A DNA stretch of 64,000 bases from Leptolyngbya sp. PCC 6406 (GTDB lineage Bacteria; Cyanobacteriota; Cyanobacteriia; Phormidesmidales; Phormidesmidaceae): contig NZ_KI913949.1 in the NCBI RefSeq assembly GCF_000332095.2, forward strand, positions 2,829,373 to 2,893,372. The letters are read 5' to 3'. Under the pieces are notes generated by a model. That model was given only the letters and a program-made list of their open reading frames with translations. It did not search any database and was not told where the DNA came from. Shown here in pieces: positions 57,563 to 64,000 of this stretch. Positions within the stretch are counted from its first letter, which is position 1, and each line of letters starts with the position of its first letter. The position numbers and the translations under genes were made by a program.

Positions 57563-57940
57563 ATGAAATTCCTCTTTGATACCAACATTTTGATCTATCA
57601 CTTCAACAATCAACTTACAGATCTGGGCACTTCCCTTCTGCGAGAAGGTATTGCAGGCGAAGGGGCTTATTCTGTGATTACTCATATTGAAGTGTTGGGC
57701 TATCAACAGTCTGATGCAAGGGAAGGCCAAGCAAGGCAGTTGCTCAGCCACTTGATAGAACTGCCGCTGACTTCAGCGATCTCTGAACGCACAATTTCAA
57801 TTCGCAAACAGTTCAACATCAAAGTTCCTGATGCTGTGATTGCTGCGACTGCCCTCGAATACTCATTGCAACTGGTCAGCCGTAATGAGGTTGATTTCGC
57901 CAAAGTAAAGGGGTTAAGTTTGGTCAATCCTTTTGACTGA
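57563..57940 (+). CDS. vapC: PIN-domain ribonuclease toxin (VapC)
   Basis: The start is ATG 57563 (MKFLFDTNILIYHFNNQ), giving 125 residues, normal for VapC. Acidic metal ligands are the Asp in FDTN, the Glu in THIEVLGY, the Asp in VPDAVIAATA and the Asp in RNEVDFAKV. The toxin should cut tRNA or rRNA when freed from the antitoxin encoded just upstream. Both genes are intact. Confidence 0.9.
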   Translation: MKFLFDTNILIYHFNNQLTDLGTSLLREGIAGEGAYSVITHIEVLGYQQSDAREGQARQLLSHLIELPLTSAISERTISIRKQFNIKVPDAVIAATALEYSLQLVSRNEVDFAKVKGLSLVNPFD

Positions 57941-58008
57941 TAGGCCGAAGGTTTTGCAATTTCTCAAAAAGTGCTGATAGCCCCCGATCTATAGCTTGGG
58001 CTTCAGTC

Positions 58009-58163
58009 GTAGGGTGGGCAATGCCCACCGCTCAAACCCGCTCCCCTACTTCCAAGCCCCTCCCCAAATCCCCAAAAGGCATATTGGCTTTGAGGGTAGC
58101 CATGGCATGGCGTAAACATCGTACATTCTCCGGCCCAGGGATGCTGGGCAATGCCCACCCTAC
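58009..58163. repeat. MITE-like repeat, copy 2 (155 bp)
   Basis: Terminal inverted repeats GTAGGGTGGGCAATGCCCA and TGGGCAATGCCCACCCTAC. Its interior (CATATTGGCTTTGAGGGTAG, CGTACATTCTCCGGC) matches copy 1. Its right end supplies the first codons of the frame at 58151. Confidence 0.82.
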
Positions 58164-58354
58164 AAAGAGCTAGGAAACTAGCCCCTGCTCTGCCCAGGCC
58201 CATAGAGCAAGCCCGAAAAAATAAAGCGGCCATCAATCTTCTAGATTCATGGCTGGGTGAAACTGAGGATGCGTTGGAACATCAGCAAGCTTGGGACTTT
58301 TTGAAAACGGCTCTAGATAAAGATCGATTGTCTGATCGTCCCTTATTCCCATGA
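58151..58354 (+). pseudogene. Antitoxin gene with N-terminus replaced by MITE sequence
   Basis: The 67-codon frame begins inside the right end of MITE copy 2. Only the second part, from about residue 22 (ARKNKAAINLLDSWLGETED, then DRLSDRPLFP), resembles cyanobacterial antitoxins that precede PIN toxins. The native start is missing. The PIN fragment overlaps its stop by 4 bp (ATGA). Confidence 0.65.
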
Positions 58355-58536
58355 GTCGTCTGATTTTGCTGGATTCTGGTCCCCTGGGAATGGTCACAAA
58401 TCCAAAAGCCATAGGTATTCCTCTCGATTGTCAATTATGGCTAAAATCCCTCTTGCGACGTGGAGAAAGGGTGGTCATTCCCGAAATTTCAGATTACGAA
58501 GTTCGCCGCGAACTGCTCCGACGCCCCGCCCCCTAG
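58351..58536 (+). pseudogene. C-terminally truncated PIN-domain toxin
   Basis: This begins MSRLILLDSGPLGMVTNPKA and reaches VVIPEISDYEVRRELLR, the first half of a PIN toxin with the first Asp and the Glu. Then homology stops at about 58524 and a foreign sequence takes over, giving a premature stop. The catalytic C-terminal acidic residues are gone, so it should be inactive. Confidence 0.75.
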
Positions 58537-59167
58537 CGGAAAAACCTTTGCCCAGCTCAATGAGGTGGTGGAAAGCCGCTACCGATTCCAGGTCCAGCGT
58601 CGCCAAGTAGAGTATATCCCTCTTACAGACTGGGTTTCCCCCTTCCAGTCCGTCACCCTGACCCATGGCTGGCTCAATAACACCGTGGTTTTCCTAGCCA
58701 TCGGTGAGGGCACCGCAACTGCGATCGCGCCTAAACCTAGCTGCCCCCTAAATACCCGGTCTCTATTCCAACTGGCGACATCCGCCGCCCCCCAACCCAA
58801 CAATGGGCACTTTTACCTCAACCTAGATGCTTTGGCCCAGGGGGATGACAATCTCTTTTTACCCGCATTCCCCCCCGAAACCCAGGGAATGCTTCAAGCT
58901 CTCCAGGGCATTGGCGTCACCACTACGATCCTGGATGAACGCCGCCTCCGCTACGACCTCTTCGTCGCCCTAAAACGCGGCAATCGCCCCGGCCCGCTCC
59001 CCCCGTTGCTCCCCCCGAGGAGGAGGAGATATCAAATAACGTGGGATAGCCGTCTCGTCTGTCCACGGTCAGGCAAGATGCCTGACCCACAAGAATTGCA
59101 CATTAAAGGCTCCGGGTTCCCAAGGAAATCGCTGATAATGTTGCGAAATGACTCGTCTTTACACTGA
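58535..59167 (+). pseudogene. C-terminal fragment of a DUF3352 protein
   Basis: In the frame from about 58535 (SGKTFAQLNEVVESRYRFQV) the sequence matches the tail of cyanobacterial DUF3352 proteins: GWLNNTVVFLAIGEGTATAI, NGHFYLNLDAL and IGVTTTILDERRLRYDLFVA. The bulk of the gene (normally several hundred codons) is missing, and it is joined directly to the PIN fragment. After about residue 190 the frame runs on through non-coding repeat sequence. Confidence 0.7.
59067..59087. repeat. Small perfect hairpin repeat
   Basis: GGTCAGGCA and TGCCTGACC form a 9-bp stem with a 3-nt loop. It is probably a dispersed repeat or a remnant of one. There is no T-run. Confidence 0.5.
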
Positions 59168-59721
59168 AAAACCGAAGAGAAGAGAGGTCTACTCTACACA
59201 ATGACCGTATGTCTTCGTAGATGCAATTGCTCAGTGATTGCGGGTATTCGGGAGCCGAAATTGCTCTAGAGCCATAGTTCTTCACAGAAGTCTCCGAGGA
59301 AATTCCTCTTCGACTCGGTCAGCGGTCTGACCCGAAGACAGCAGAGCAACCTCTCAGTTTTCCCTCTGAGCTGGGATAAACCTAATATCCTGCCGCCAAA
59401 CGCCTGTAAATGTTTACTTTTCTTCGGAGAGAATTACGCGATCGCGGATATTCCCCCTCAGACAGTGCTCGAAATTCCGTCTTACTTAGGAAAGCTTCAC
59501 TCGAAAGAAAGTCTTGATATCAATTATATTTAGAAATATAAAAACAATGAAAATGTTGTTTATTTCTAAATAAATTAAAGGCTTTCAAGGTTTTCATTGG
59601 CGGCCATCGTCATGAAAATTTAGTGTGTTCAAAGATCCGTATTCATTCGGTATTTATTAACTAGCCAAGATTTCAATAATGACAGTGTTCAAAGAAATAG
59701 CCCCATTCCAAGGAAACTCCT
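59168..59721. promoter_or_regulatory. Gene-free, AT-rich upstream region of the protoglobin operon
   Basis: No gene is seen. An imperfect inverted repeat at 59529-59570 has arms TTTAGAAATATAAAAACA and TGTTGTTTATTTCTAAA, a possible regulator site. The AT-rich block (59510-59580) contrasts with the GC-rich neighbourhood. A HIP1 octamer lies near 59439. Confidence 0.5.
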
Positions 59722-60279
59722 ATGACTCTAGATGCCAACGAATTTTTAGCCCGAATGACCAAGCGCACCGGCTTCTCGGAGGCAGATAAAAGTCTGCTGA
59801 AGAACAACGCCGACTGGGGACTCACTATTGCTCCAGACATGGCAGATGCCTTCTATGCGTACCTGGGTAGGGATGAAGAAATGGATGCCATCCTCAACGC
59901 CACCGAGGGGCGCGTTCACCGCCTGCGCGAAACCTTTGTCCAGTGGTTTTATGAGATGTTCACTGGCATGGATGAGTGGGGTACGGACTACGCCGATCGC
60001 CGCTGGCGTATTGGCCTTATCCACGTCAAGGTCGGCATTGGCCCCCAGCATGTGGTGCCCGCGATGGCCACAGTCATGGCAGAGGTGGGCAAGCGCCTCA
60101 AGGCTGATGGGAAAGCTGATAATCTGCGAGATGCCCTCAGCCGCAGTTGCATGGTGGATCTCGCCTTCATCGAGCAGGCATATATCGAAGTCACCGCCAC
60201 CGCCGTACTGAAGGAAACGGGTTGGACCGAAGGACTCTTCCGCCGCCTCATTGCCACTGGGGCCGCCACAATGGCCTAG
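59722..60279 (+). CDS. Protoglobin / globin-coupled-sensor-type haem protein
   Basis: A 185-residue single-domain protein with AAGGAAACTCCT just upstream. The motif RWRIGLIHVKVGIGPQHVVP fits the F-helix region of sensor globins and protoglobins, with His101 as proximal haem ligand. The segments FYAYLGRDEEMDAIL and FVQWFYEMFTG fit the early helices. There is no attached output domain, so signalling would need partners. The next genes (Roadblock protein, GTPase, DUF4388 protein) on the same strand are candidates, although 344 bp separate it from the first of them. Confidence 0.85.
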   Translation: MTLDANEFLARMTKRTGFSEADKSLLKNNADWGLTIAPDMADAFYAYLGRDEEMDAILNATEGRVHRLRETFVQWFYEMFTGMDEWGTDYADRRWRIGLIHVKVGIGPQHVVPAMATVMAEVGKRLKADGKADNLRDALSRSCMVDLAFIEQAYIEVTATAVLKETGWTEGLFRRLIATGAATMA

Positions 60280-60623
60280 CACCAGGGACGGAAGTTTCCC
60301 CACTCTTCTCAGCTCAAGCCTCTGGCTTGCAACGAAATAGAAGCCTACACGACTCCATAACTTCTAGGCTTGCTGCCAGGAAGACCTAGAGCGATCCTGC
60401 ATGAGCCTTGAGTAAGCCTCTTGCTCCATGGGTTACGCTTCGCTTCACCCACGCTACGAAGGTCTTCAGAAATCAAATGGGATTGCTATAGATGCCCCAG
60501 TATGCATCCCCCAATTTCTGAATCAATAGCTGGGCTGGATTTCTGTTCGTCACGTTTCTATCGATTTCCGCTCACGTTTCTCTCGCTTTCCGCTTAATTT
60601 TAAGGACTTCCAAGGACTTCACC
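60280..60623. promoter_or_regulatory. Gene-free region upstream of the Roadblock gene with direct repeats
   Basis: TCACGTTTCTATCGATTTCC (near 60550) and TCACGTTTCTCTCGCTTTCC (near 60573) are two near-identical copies 23 bp apart. AAGGACTTC occurs twice at about 60602-60620, the second copy acting as ribosome binding site region. A hairpin-like GGGTTACGCTTCGCTTCACCC lies near 60430. The repeats may bind a regulator. Confidence 0.5.
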
Positions 60624-60995
60624 ATGGCTATCAACGTCGAAAAACTCAACGCCGTTCTGCAAAACTTTGTCACGGGCACCACCGATGTCCAAGGGGCAGC
60701 CCTAGTCACCCCCGATGGCCTGCCCCTAGCCGCCACTCTTCCAGGCGGTATGGATGAAGAGCGGGTGTCGGCTATGTCCGCCGCTATGCTCTCCCTGGGA
60801 GAACGCATTGGTTCAGAACTGGGCCGGGGCGGCATCGAGCGCATCTTTGTCGAAGGGGATAAAGGCTACGGTATTCTCACCAGTTGCAGTGAAGATGCGG
60901 TCTTTGTTGTCCTCGCAGATAAAGCCGCCAAGCAGGGGGTGGTGATGTTAGAAATTAAGCGCGCTGTGGCGGAACTCAAACTCTTGTTGGTTTAA
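60624..60995 (+). CDS. Roadblock/LC7-domain protein (MglB-like)
   Basis: A 123-residue protein made of one Roadblock/LC7 domain: VTGTTDVQGAALVTPDGLPL, AMSAAMLSLGERIGSELG and a C-terminal helix with EIKRAVAELKLLL. Bacterial Roadblock proteins bind and regulate small Ras-like GTPases, for example MglB with MglA. The GTPase gene follows after 52 bp, which supports a regulator-GTPase pair. Confidence 0.88.
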   Translation: MAINVEKLNAVLQNFVTGTTDVQGAALVTPDGLPLAATLPGGMDEERVSAMSAAMLSLGERIGSELGRGGIERIFVEGDKGYGILTSCSEDAVFVVLADKAAKQGVVMLEIKRAVAELKLLLV

Positions 60996-61047
60996 ATCCC
61001 TAGGAGGCTCGTCCATCATGATGCTTCTGAATTTGAGGTAAGCCGCG

Positions 61048-61596
61048 ATGGAAATTATGCGCTTAGTCGTGACTGGGCCTGTGGGGGCAGGCAAGTCTAC
61101 CTTCATCCGGTCCGTGAGTGAAATTGAGGTGGTGGACACCGATCGCCGAGCTACAGATGAGGTGGCGGATTTGAAGCACAAAACCACCGTCGCCCTGGAT
61201 TTTGGTCGTCTTCAGTTTGGTCCCAATTCAGCCCTGCACCTCTACGGCACCCCTGGTCAGGCTCGGTTTGATTTCATGTGGGACATCCTTATTCGTCGAG
61301 CCCATGCCTACATCATGTTGGTGGCGGCTCACCGCCCCCATGAGTTTCGCTATGCCCGCCGCATTCTGACCTTCATGGAGCAGCGATCGCAGGCTCCCCT
61401 GATCCTGGGGTTAACCCACTGTGATCAGCCAGGAGCCTGGTCTGAAGACAATCTATTGTTGGCGCTGGGCTATATCCAGGGCCGCTCTCGGCCCCCGGTG
61501 GTGCAGGTGAATGCCACCCAACAGCAGTCCGTTGGCCAAGCCATCGTTGCTCTCGTGCAGCACTACATGGCTCAGCAGGCTTGCCTCACTCGGTAG
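61048..61596 (+). CDS. Small Ras-like GTPase (MglA/Gtr-like family)
   Basis: A 182-residue protein. The P-loop is TGPVGAGKST (residues 9-18). VDTDRRATDEVADLKHKTTV covers switch I with its Thr, YGTPGQARFDFMW is the G3 region (PGQ instead of DxxG, as in this prokaryotic family) and GLTHCDQPGAW replaces NKxD. It probably cycles between GTP and GDP under control of the Roadblock protein encoded upstream. The DUF4388 gene follows after 59 bp. Confidence 0.88.
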   Translation: MEIMRLVVTGPVGAGKSTFIRSVSEIEVVDTDRRATDEVADLKHKTTVALDFGRLQFGPNSALHLYGTPGQARFDFMWDILIRRAHAYIMLVAAHRPHEFRYARRILTFMEQRSQAPLILGLTHCDQPGAWSEDNLLLALGYIQGRSRPPVVQVNATQQQSVGQAIVALVQHYMAQQACLTR

Positions 61597-61655
61597 GTCA
61601 GGGACAATCGGGGGATCTGCCCCCATTTTCGTTACATCAATGGACAAGAGCGATC

Positions 61656-62534
61656 ATGGCTATCACCGGACACCTGGCGGAGTTTTCTCTCGCCGAGATC
61701 TTTCAGTTTCTTGACCAAGGCCACAAAACGGGCCTACTCACCATCACCCCCCTGCCGGAGCCCACCGATCCTCGGCTGCCGCGATCGCACTATGTCTGGT
61801 TTCAGCAGGGTCGGGTTGTGGCAGCGGCCCACCGCTCCGATGGCCGAGGGCTGGCAAACCTAATCTGTCAACGGGGTTGGCTGGGGGATCGGGCCGCTGG
61901 GCGGCTGGCCCAAACCTGTGGCCCTCAGCATCCCCTAGGGCTGCACCTCAAGACTCAGGGAATACTGGACTCAGAGCAGATCAAGCTACTGTTCTATGTC
62001 CAGGTGATGCGCCAGGTTTGTGCCCTGTTTGCCCAGGCTGATGGCTGGTTCCACTTCGATGGTCAGCAAACGGTTCCTATGGCAGAGATGACCGGGTTGA
62101 ATGCCCCCGCCACCGATGTCACCTTGGCGGGGTTACGGGCCCTGCGGGATTGGCAGGCTTTGGAGGACAAACTCCCCGATCCCGCTTCTGCTCTGTTGGC
62201 CCTGACCCCCACTAAACCCAATCTCAAGCTCAATGCCTTGGAATGGCAGATCTGGGAATATACCCAGGGAGATATTTCCCTGAGTGCGATCGCAGCGCAA
62301 TTAAACTGTACTGTCCGGCAATTACAACAGGCGGCTTTTCGTTTAATTGTGGTGGGTTTGGTGGAGGAGATGCCCCTACTCCCCATGACCATCCCACCCT
62401 CAACTCCCATAGAGGAAAGTCCCCCTGCCTACCCAGTTGAACTTGCCACGACTCCCGCCGCCGCCATCGCCAACCATTCTCAAGTCAGTCACTCCTTCTT
62501 GCAAAACCTCATGGGCTTCTTGACAAAGCACTAG
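61656..62534 (+). CDS. DUF4388 (PATAN-type) protein
   Basis: The start is ATG 61656 (MAITGHLAEFSLAEIFQFLD), giving 292 residues; the frame is open to 61581 inside the GTPase gene. Residues 1 to about 130 form a DUF4388 domain with GHKTGLLTI, YVWFQQGRVVAAAHRSDGRG and a second half (YVQVMRQVCALFAQADGWF). A winged-helix-like segment (LEWQIWEYTQGDISLSAIAA) lies near 215-260. The tail is Pro-rich. DUF4388/PATAN domains occur in PatA-like response regulators and motility regulators of cyanobacteria, which suggests an output protein of this operon. Confidence 0.82.
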   Translation: MAITGHLAEFSLAEIFQFLDQGHKTGLLTITPLPEPTDPRLPRSHYVWFQQGRVVAAAHRSDGRGLANLICQRGWLGDRAAGRLAQTCGPQHPLGLHLKTQGILDSEQIKLLFYVQVMRQVCALFAQADGWFHFDGQQTVPMAEMTGLNAPATDVTLAGLRALRDWQALEDKLPDPASALLALTPTKPNLKLNALEWQIWEYTQGDISLSAIAAQLNCTVRQLQQAAFRLIVVGLVEEMPLLPMTIPPSTPIEESPPAYPVELATTPAAAIANHSQVSHSFLQNLMGFLTKH

Positions 62535-62721
62535 TACTGGGCGGCGGAAGTAGCCCTCCCATCGTCGCGCAAGCGTCTCGCTTTCCGCTAGACTCACGGC
62601 GGTTAAAACCGCTGCTATACAAACAAAGTCGGCCTTTGCCGACTAAACTAACCCGCGTTAGCAAAGCGGTTCTAGGTCTACCAGCTCTAGTGCCAACTCC
62701 TCTGCCAGAGCAAAGATAATC
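62535..62721. repeat. Intergenic dispersed repeat
   Basis: AGTCGGCctttGCCGACT near 62627 with flanking CGGCGGTTAAAACCGCTGC is a palindromic repeat common in cyanobacterial genomes. It lies between the convergent DUF4388 gene and ilvD. Confidence 0.6.
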
Positions 62722-64000
62722 TTACTCAAATAGATCCAGGTCAGTCACGGCTCCGCGACTGCTGGTGGATACCAGCTTGGCGAACTTGCCCAGAATGCCT
62801 CGGGTGTAGTTGGGGGGCTTGGGCGTCCAGGCGGCGCGGCGGCGGGCCAACTCTTCCTCGGGCACATTCAACTGGAGCAGATTGTGCTCCGCATCAATGG
62901 TGATAGCGTCACCTTCCTCCACTAGGGCGATGGTGCCCCCCACGGCGGCTTCCGGGGCGACGTGGCCCACCACCATGCCGTAGGTGCCGCCGGAGAAGCG
63001 GCCATCGGTGATGAGTCCGACGGAATCCCCTAGCCCCGCGCCGATGATGGCGGAGGTGGGGGCCAGCATTTCCCGCATTCCAGGACCACCCTTGGGGCCT
63101 TCGTAGCGCACGACGACGACATCTCCGGCCTGGATTTTCTTGTCTAGGATGGCCTTCAGGCAGTCTTCTTCGGACTCAAAGACGCGGGCGGGGCCGGTGA
63201 TCTGGCGCTTTTTAATACCCGTCAGTTTGGCGACGGAGCCTTCTTCCGCCAGGTTGCCCTTGAGGATGCCGAGGTGACCTTGGGGATAGAGGGGGGTGTC
63301 AAAGGGGCGAATCACGTCCTGATCGGCGCGGGGCTCAGCGGGAATATCCGTCAGCAGCTCCGCTACGGTTTGCCCGGTGATGGTGAGGGCGTCGCCGTGG
63401 AGGAGGCCGCGATCTAGCAACATTTTCATCACCTGGGGGACGCCTCCGGCTTGGTGGAAGTCGGTGGCCACGTAGCGCCCGGAGGGCTTCAAATCACAGA
63501 GGACGGGGACTCGGCGGCGAATGGTTTCAAAGTCGTCGATGACCAATTCCACGCCGATGGCATGGGCGATCGCGAGGAGGTGCAGGACGGAATTGGTGGA
63601 CCCGCCGACGGCCATAATCACCGCGATCGCATTTTCAAAGGCTTGGCGGGTGAGGATTTGGCTGGGCAGAATTTGCTGGCGAATGGCATTCACCAGGGTT
63701 GCCGCCGACTTTTCTGCACTGTCTGCCTTCTCGGCATCCTCTGCCGCCATGGTGGAGGAATACATCAAACTCATGCCCATGGCTTCAAAGGCGGAGGACA
63801 TGGTGTTGGCGGTAAACATGCCACCGCAGGATCCTGCACCGGGGCAGGCATTGCGCTCCACCGCCAGCAGATTTTCCTCACTCAGTTTGCCCGCACTGTA
63901 TTCCCCCACGGCCTCAAAGGCGCTGACCACAGTTAAGTCCTTGCCGTCGTGGTGTCCCGGCTTAATAGTGCCGCCGTAGACAAAGATAGCGGGGATGTTT
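62722..64000 (-). CDS. ilvD: Dihydroxy-acid dehydratase (partial, 5' end beyond window)
   Basis: The frame stays open to the right edge ([20 protein letters not shown] at the edge), so about 425 C-terminal residues are visible. Motifs are the iron-sulfur cysteine region [51 protein letters not shown] and [11 protein letters not shown]. It makes 2-keto acids for valine, isoleucine and leucine synthesis. The product ends normally at DLDLFE. Confidence 0.97.
   Translation of the reverse strand, partial: NIPAIFVYGGTIKPGHHDGKDLTVVSAFEAVGEYSAGKLSEENLLAVERNACPGAGSCGGMFTANTMSSAFEAMGMSLMYSSTMAAEDAEKADSAEKSAATLVNAIRQQILPSQILTRQAFENAIAVIMAVGGSTNSVLHLLAIAHAIGVELVIDDFETIRRRVPVLCDLKPSGRYVATDFHQAGGVPQVMKMLLDRGLLHGDALTITGQTVAELLTDIPAEPRADQDVIRPFDTPLYPQGHLGILKGNLAEEGSVAKLTGIKKRQITGPARVFESEEDCLKAILDKKIQAGDVVVVRYEGPKGGPGMREMLAPTSAIIGAGLGDSVGLITDGRFSGGTYGMVVGHVAPEAAVGGTIALVEEGDAITIDAEHNLLQLNVPEEELARRRAAWTPKPPNYTRGILGKFAKLVSTSSRGAVTDLDLFE

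Overview
The window is chromosomal DNA from a cyanobacterium. The evidence is the dense scatter of the octamer GCGATCGC (HIP1), a CrtR-type beta-carotene hydroxylase, a solitary GroEL under a CIRCE operator, cyanobacterial families (DUF3352, DUF4388, pentapeptide-repeat proteins, a DHH-CBS-CCA tRNA nucleotidyltransferase fusion) and many short palindromic and MITE-like intergenic repeats. Gene order does not identify a species.

Layout. 1-5.8 kb: accessory DNA with two tandem genes for small glycine-rich hydrophobic peptides, a MazEF toxin-antitoxin pair under a large palindrome, two cyanobacterial hypotheticals, and an alpha/beta hydrolase whose 5' end exists in three copies, two of them dead. 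6.3-11.5 kb: a pentapeptide-repeat membrane protein, thioredoxin, FolK, a NUDIX hydrolase and a minus-strand DAHP synthase (aroF). The aroF 5' leader appears to hold two complete tandem attenuators, each made of a 22-codon aromatic-rich leader peptide, an antiterminator and a terminator hairpin. 11.8-37.3 kb: mostly core genes (groEL, M48 protease, Gfo/Idh oxidoreductase, serine hydrolase, M1 aminopeptidase, mutS2, TPR protein, rpsD, a PP2C phosphatase gene broken by an in-frame amber codon, an ABC1/UbiB kinase, a pseudokinase and the CCA-adding fusion).

37.3-38.8 kb is a graveyard of toxin-antitoxin and defence fragments. It is followed by an unusual inositol-phosphatase-QueF fusion, a GH24 lysozyme, a histidine kinase, a HAD hydrolase, pyruvate kinase, crtR, a 286-bp MITE with target duplication, a DUF389 membrane protein and leuS.

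51.9-58.7 kb is an island without any HIP1 octamer. It holds an intact ISL3-family insertion sequence with a perfect 8-bp target duplication, an AT-rich 911-residue STAND NTPase with an N-terminal HEPN-like RNase motif (a probable anti-phage or abortive-infection protein), toxin-antitoxin genes, two MITE copies, and a truncated PIN gene joined to the tail of a DUF3352 gene.

59.7-62.5 kb carries four same-strand genes that look like a signalling unit: a protoglobin haem sensor, a Roadblock/LC7 protein, a small GTPase and a DUF4388 protein. The window ends inside ilvD, whose 5' end lies outside. I saw no tRNA, rRNA or CRISPR array.
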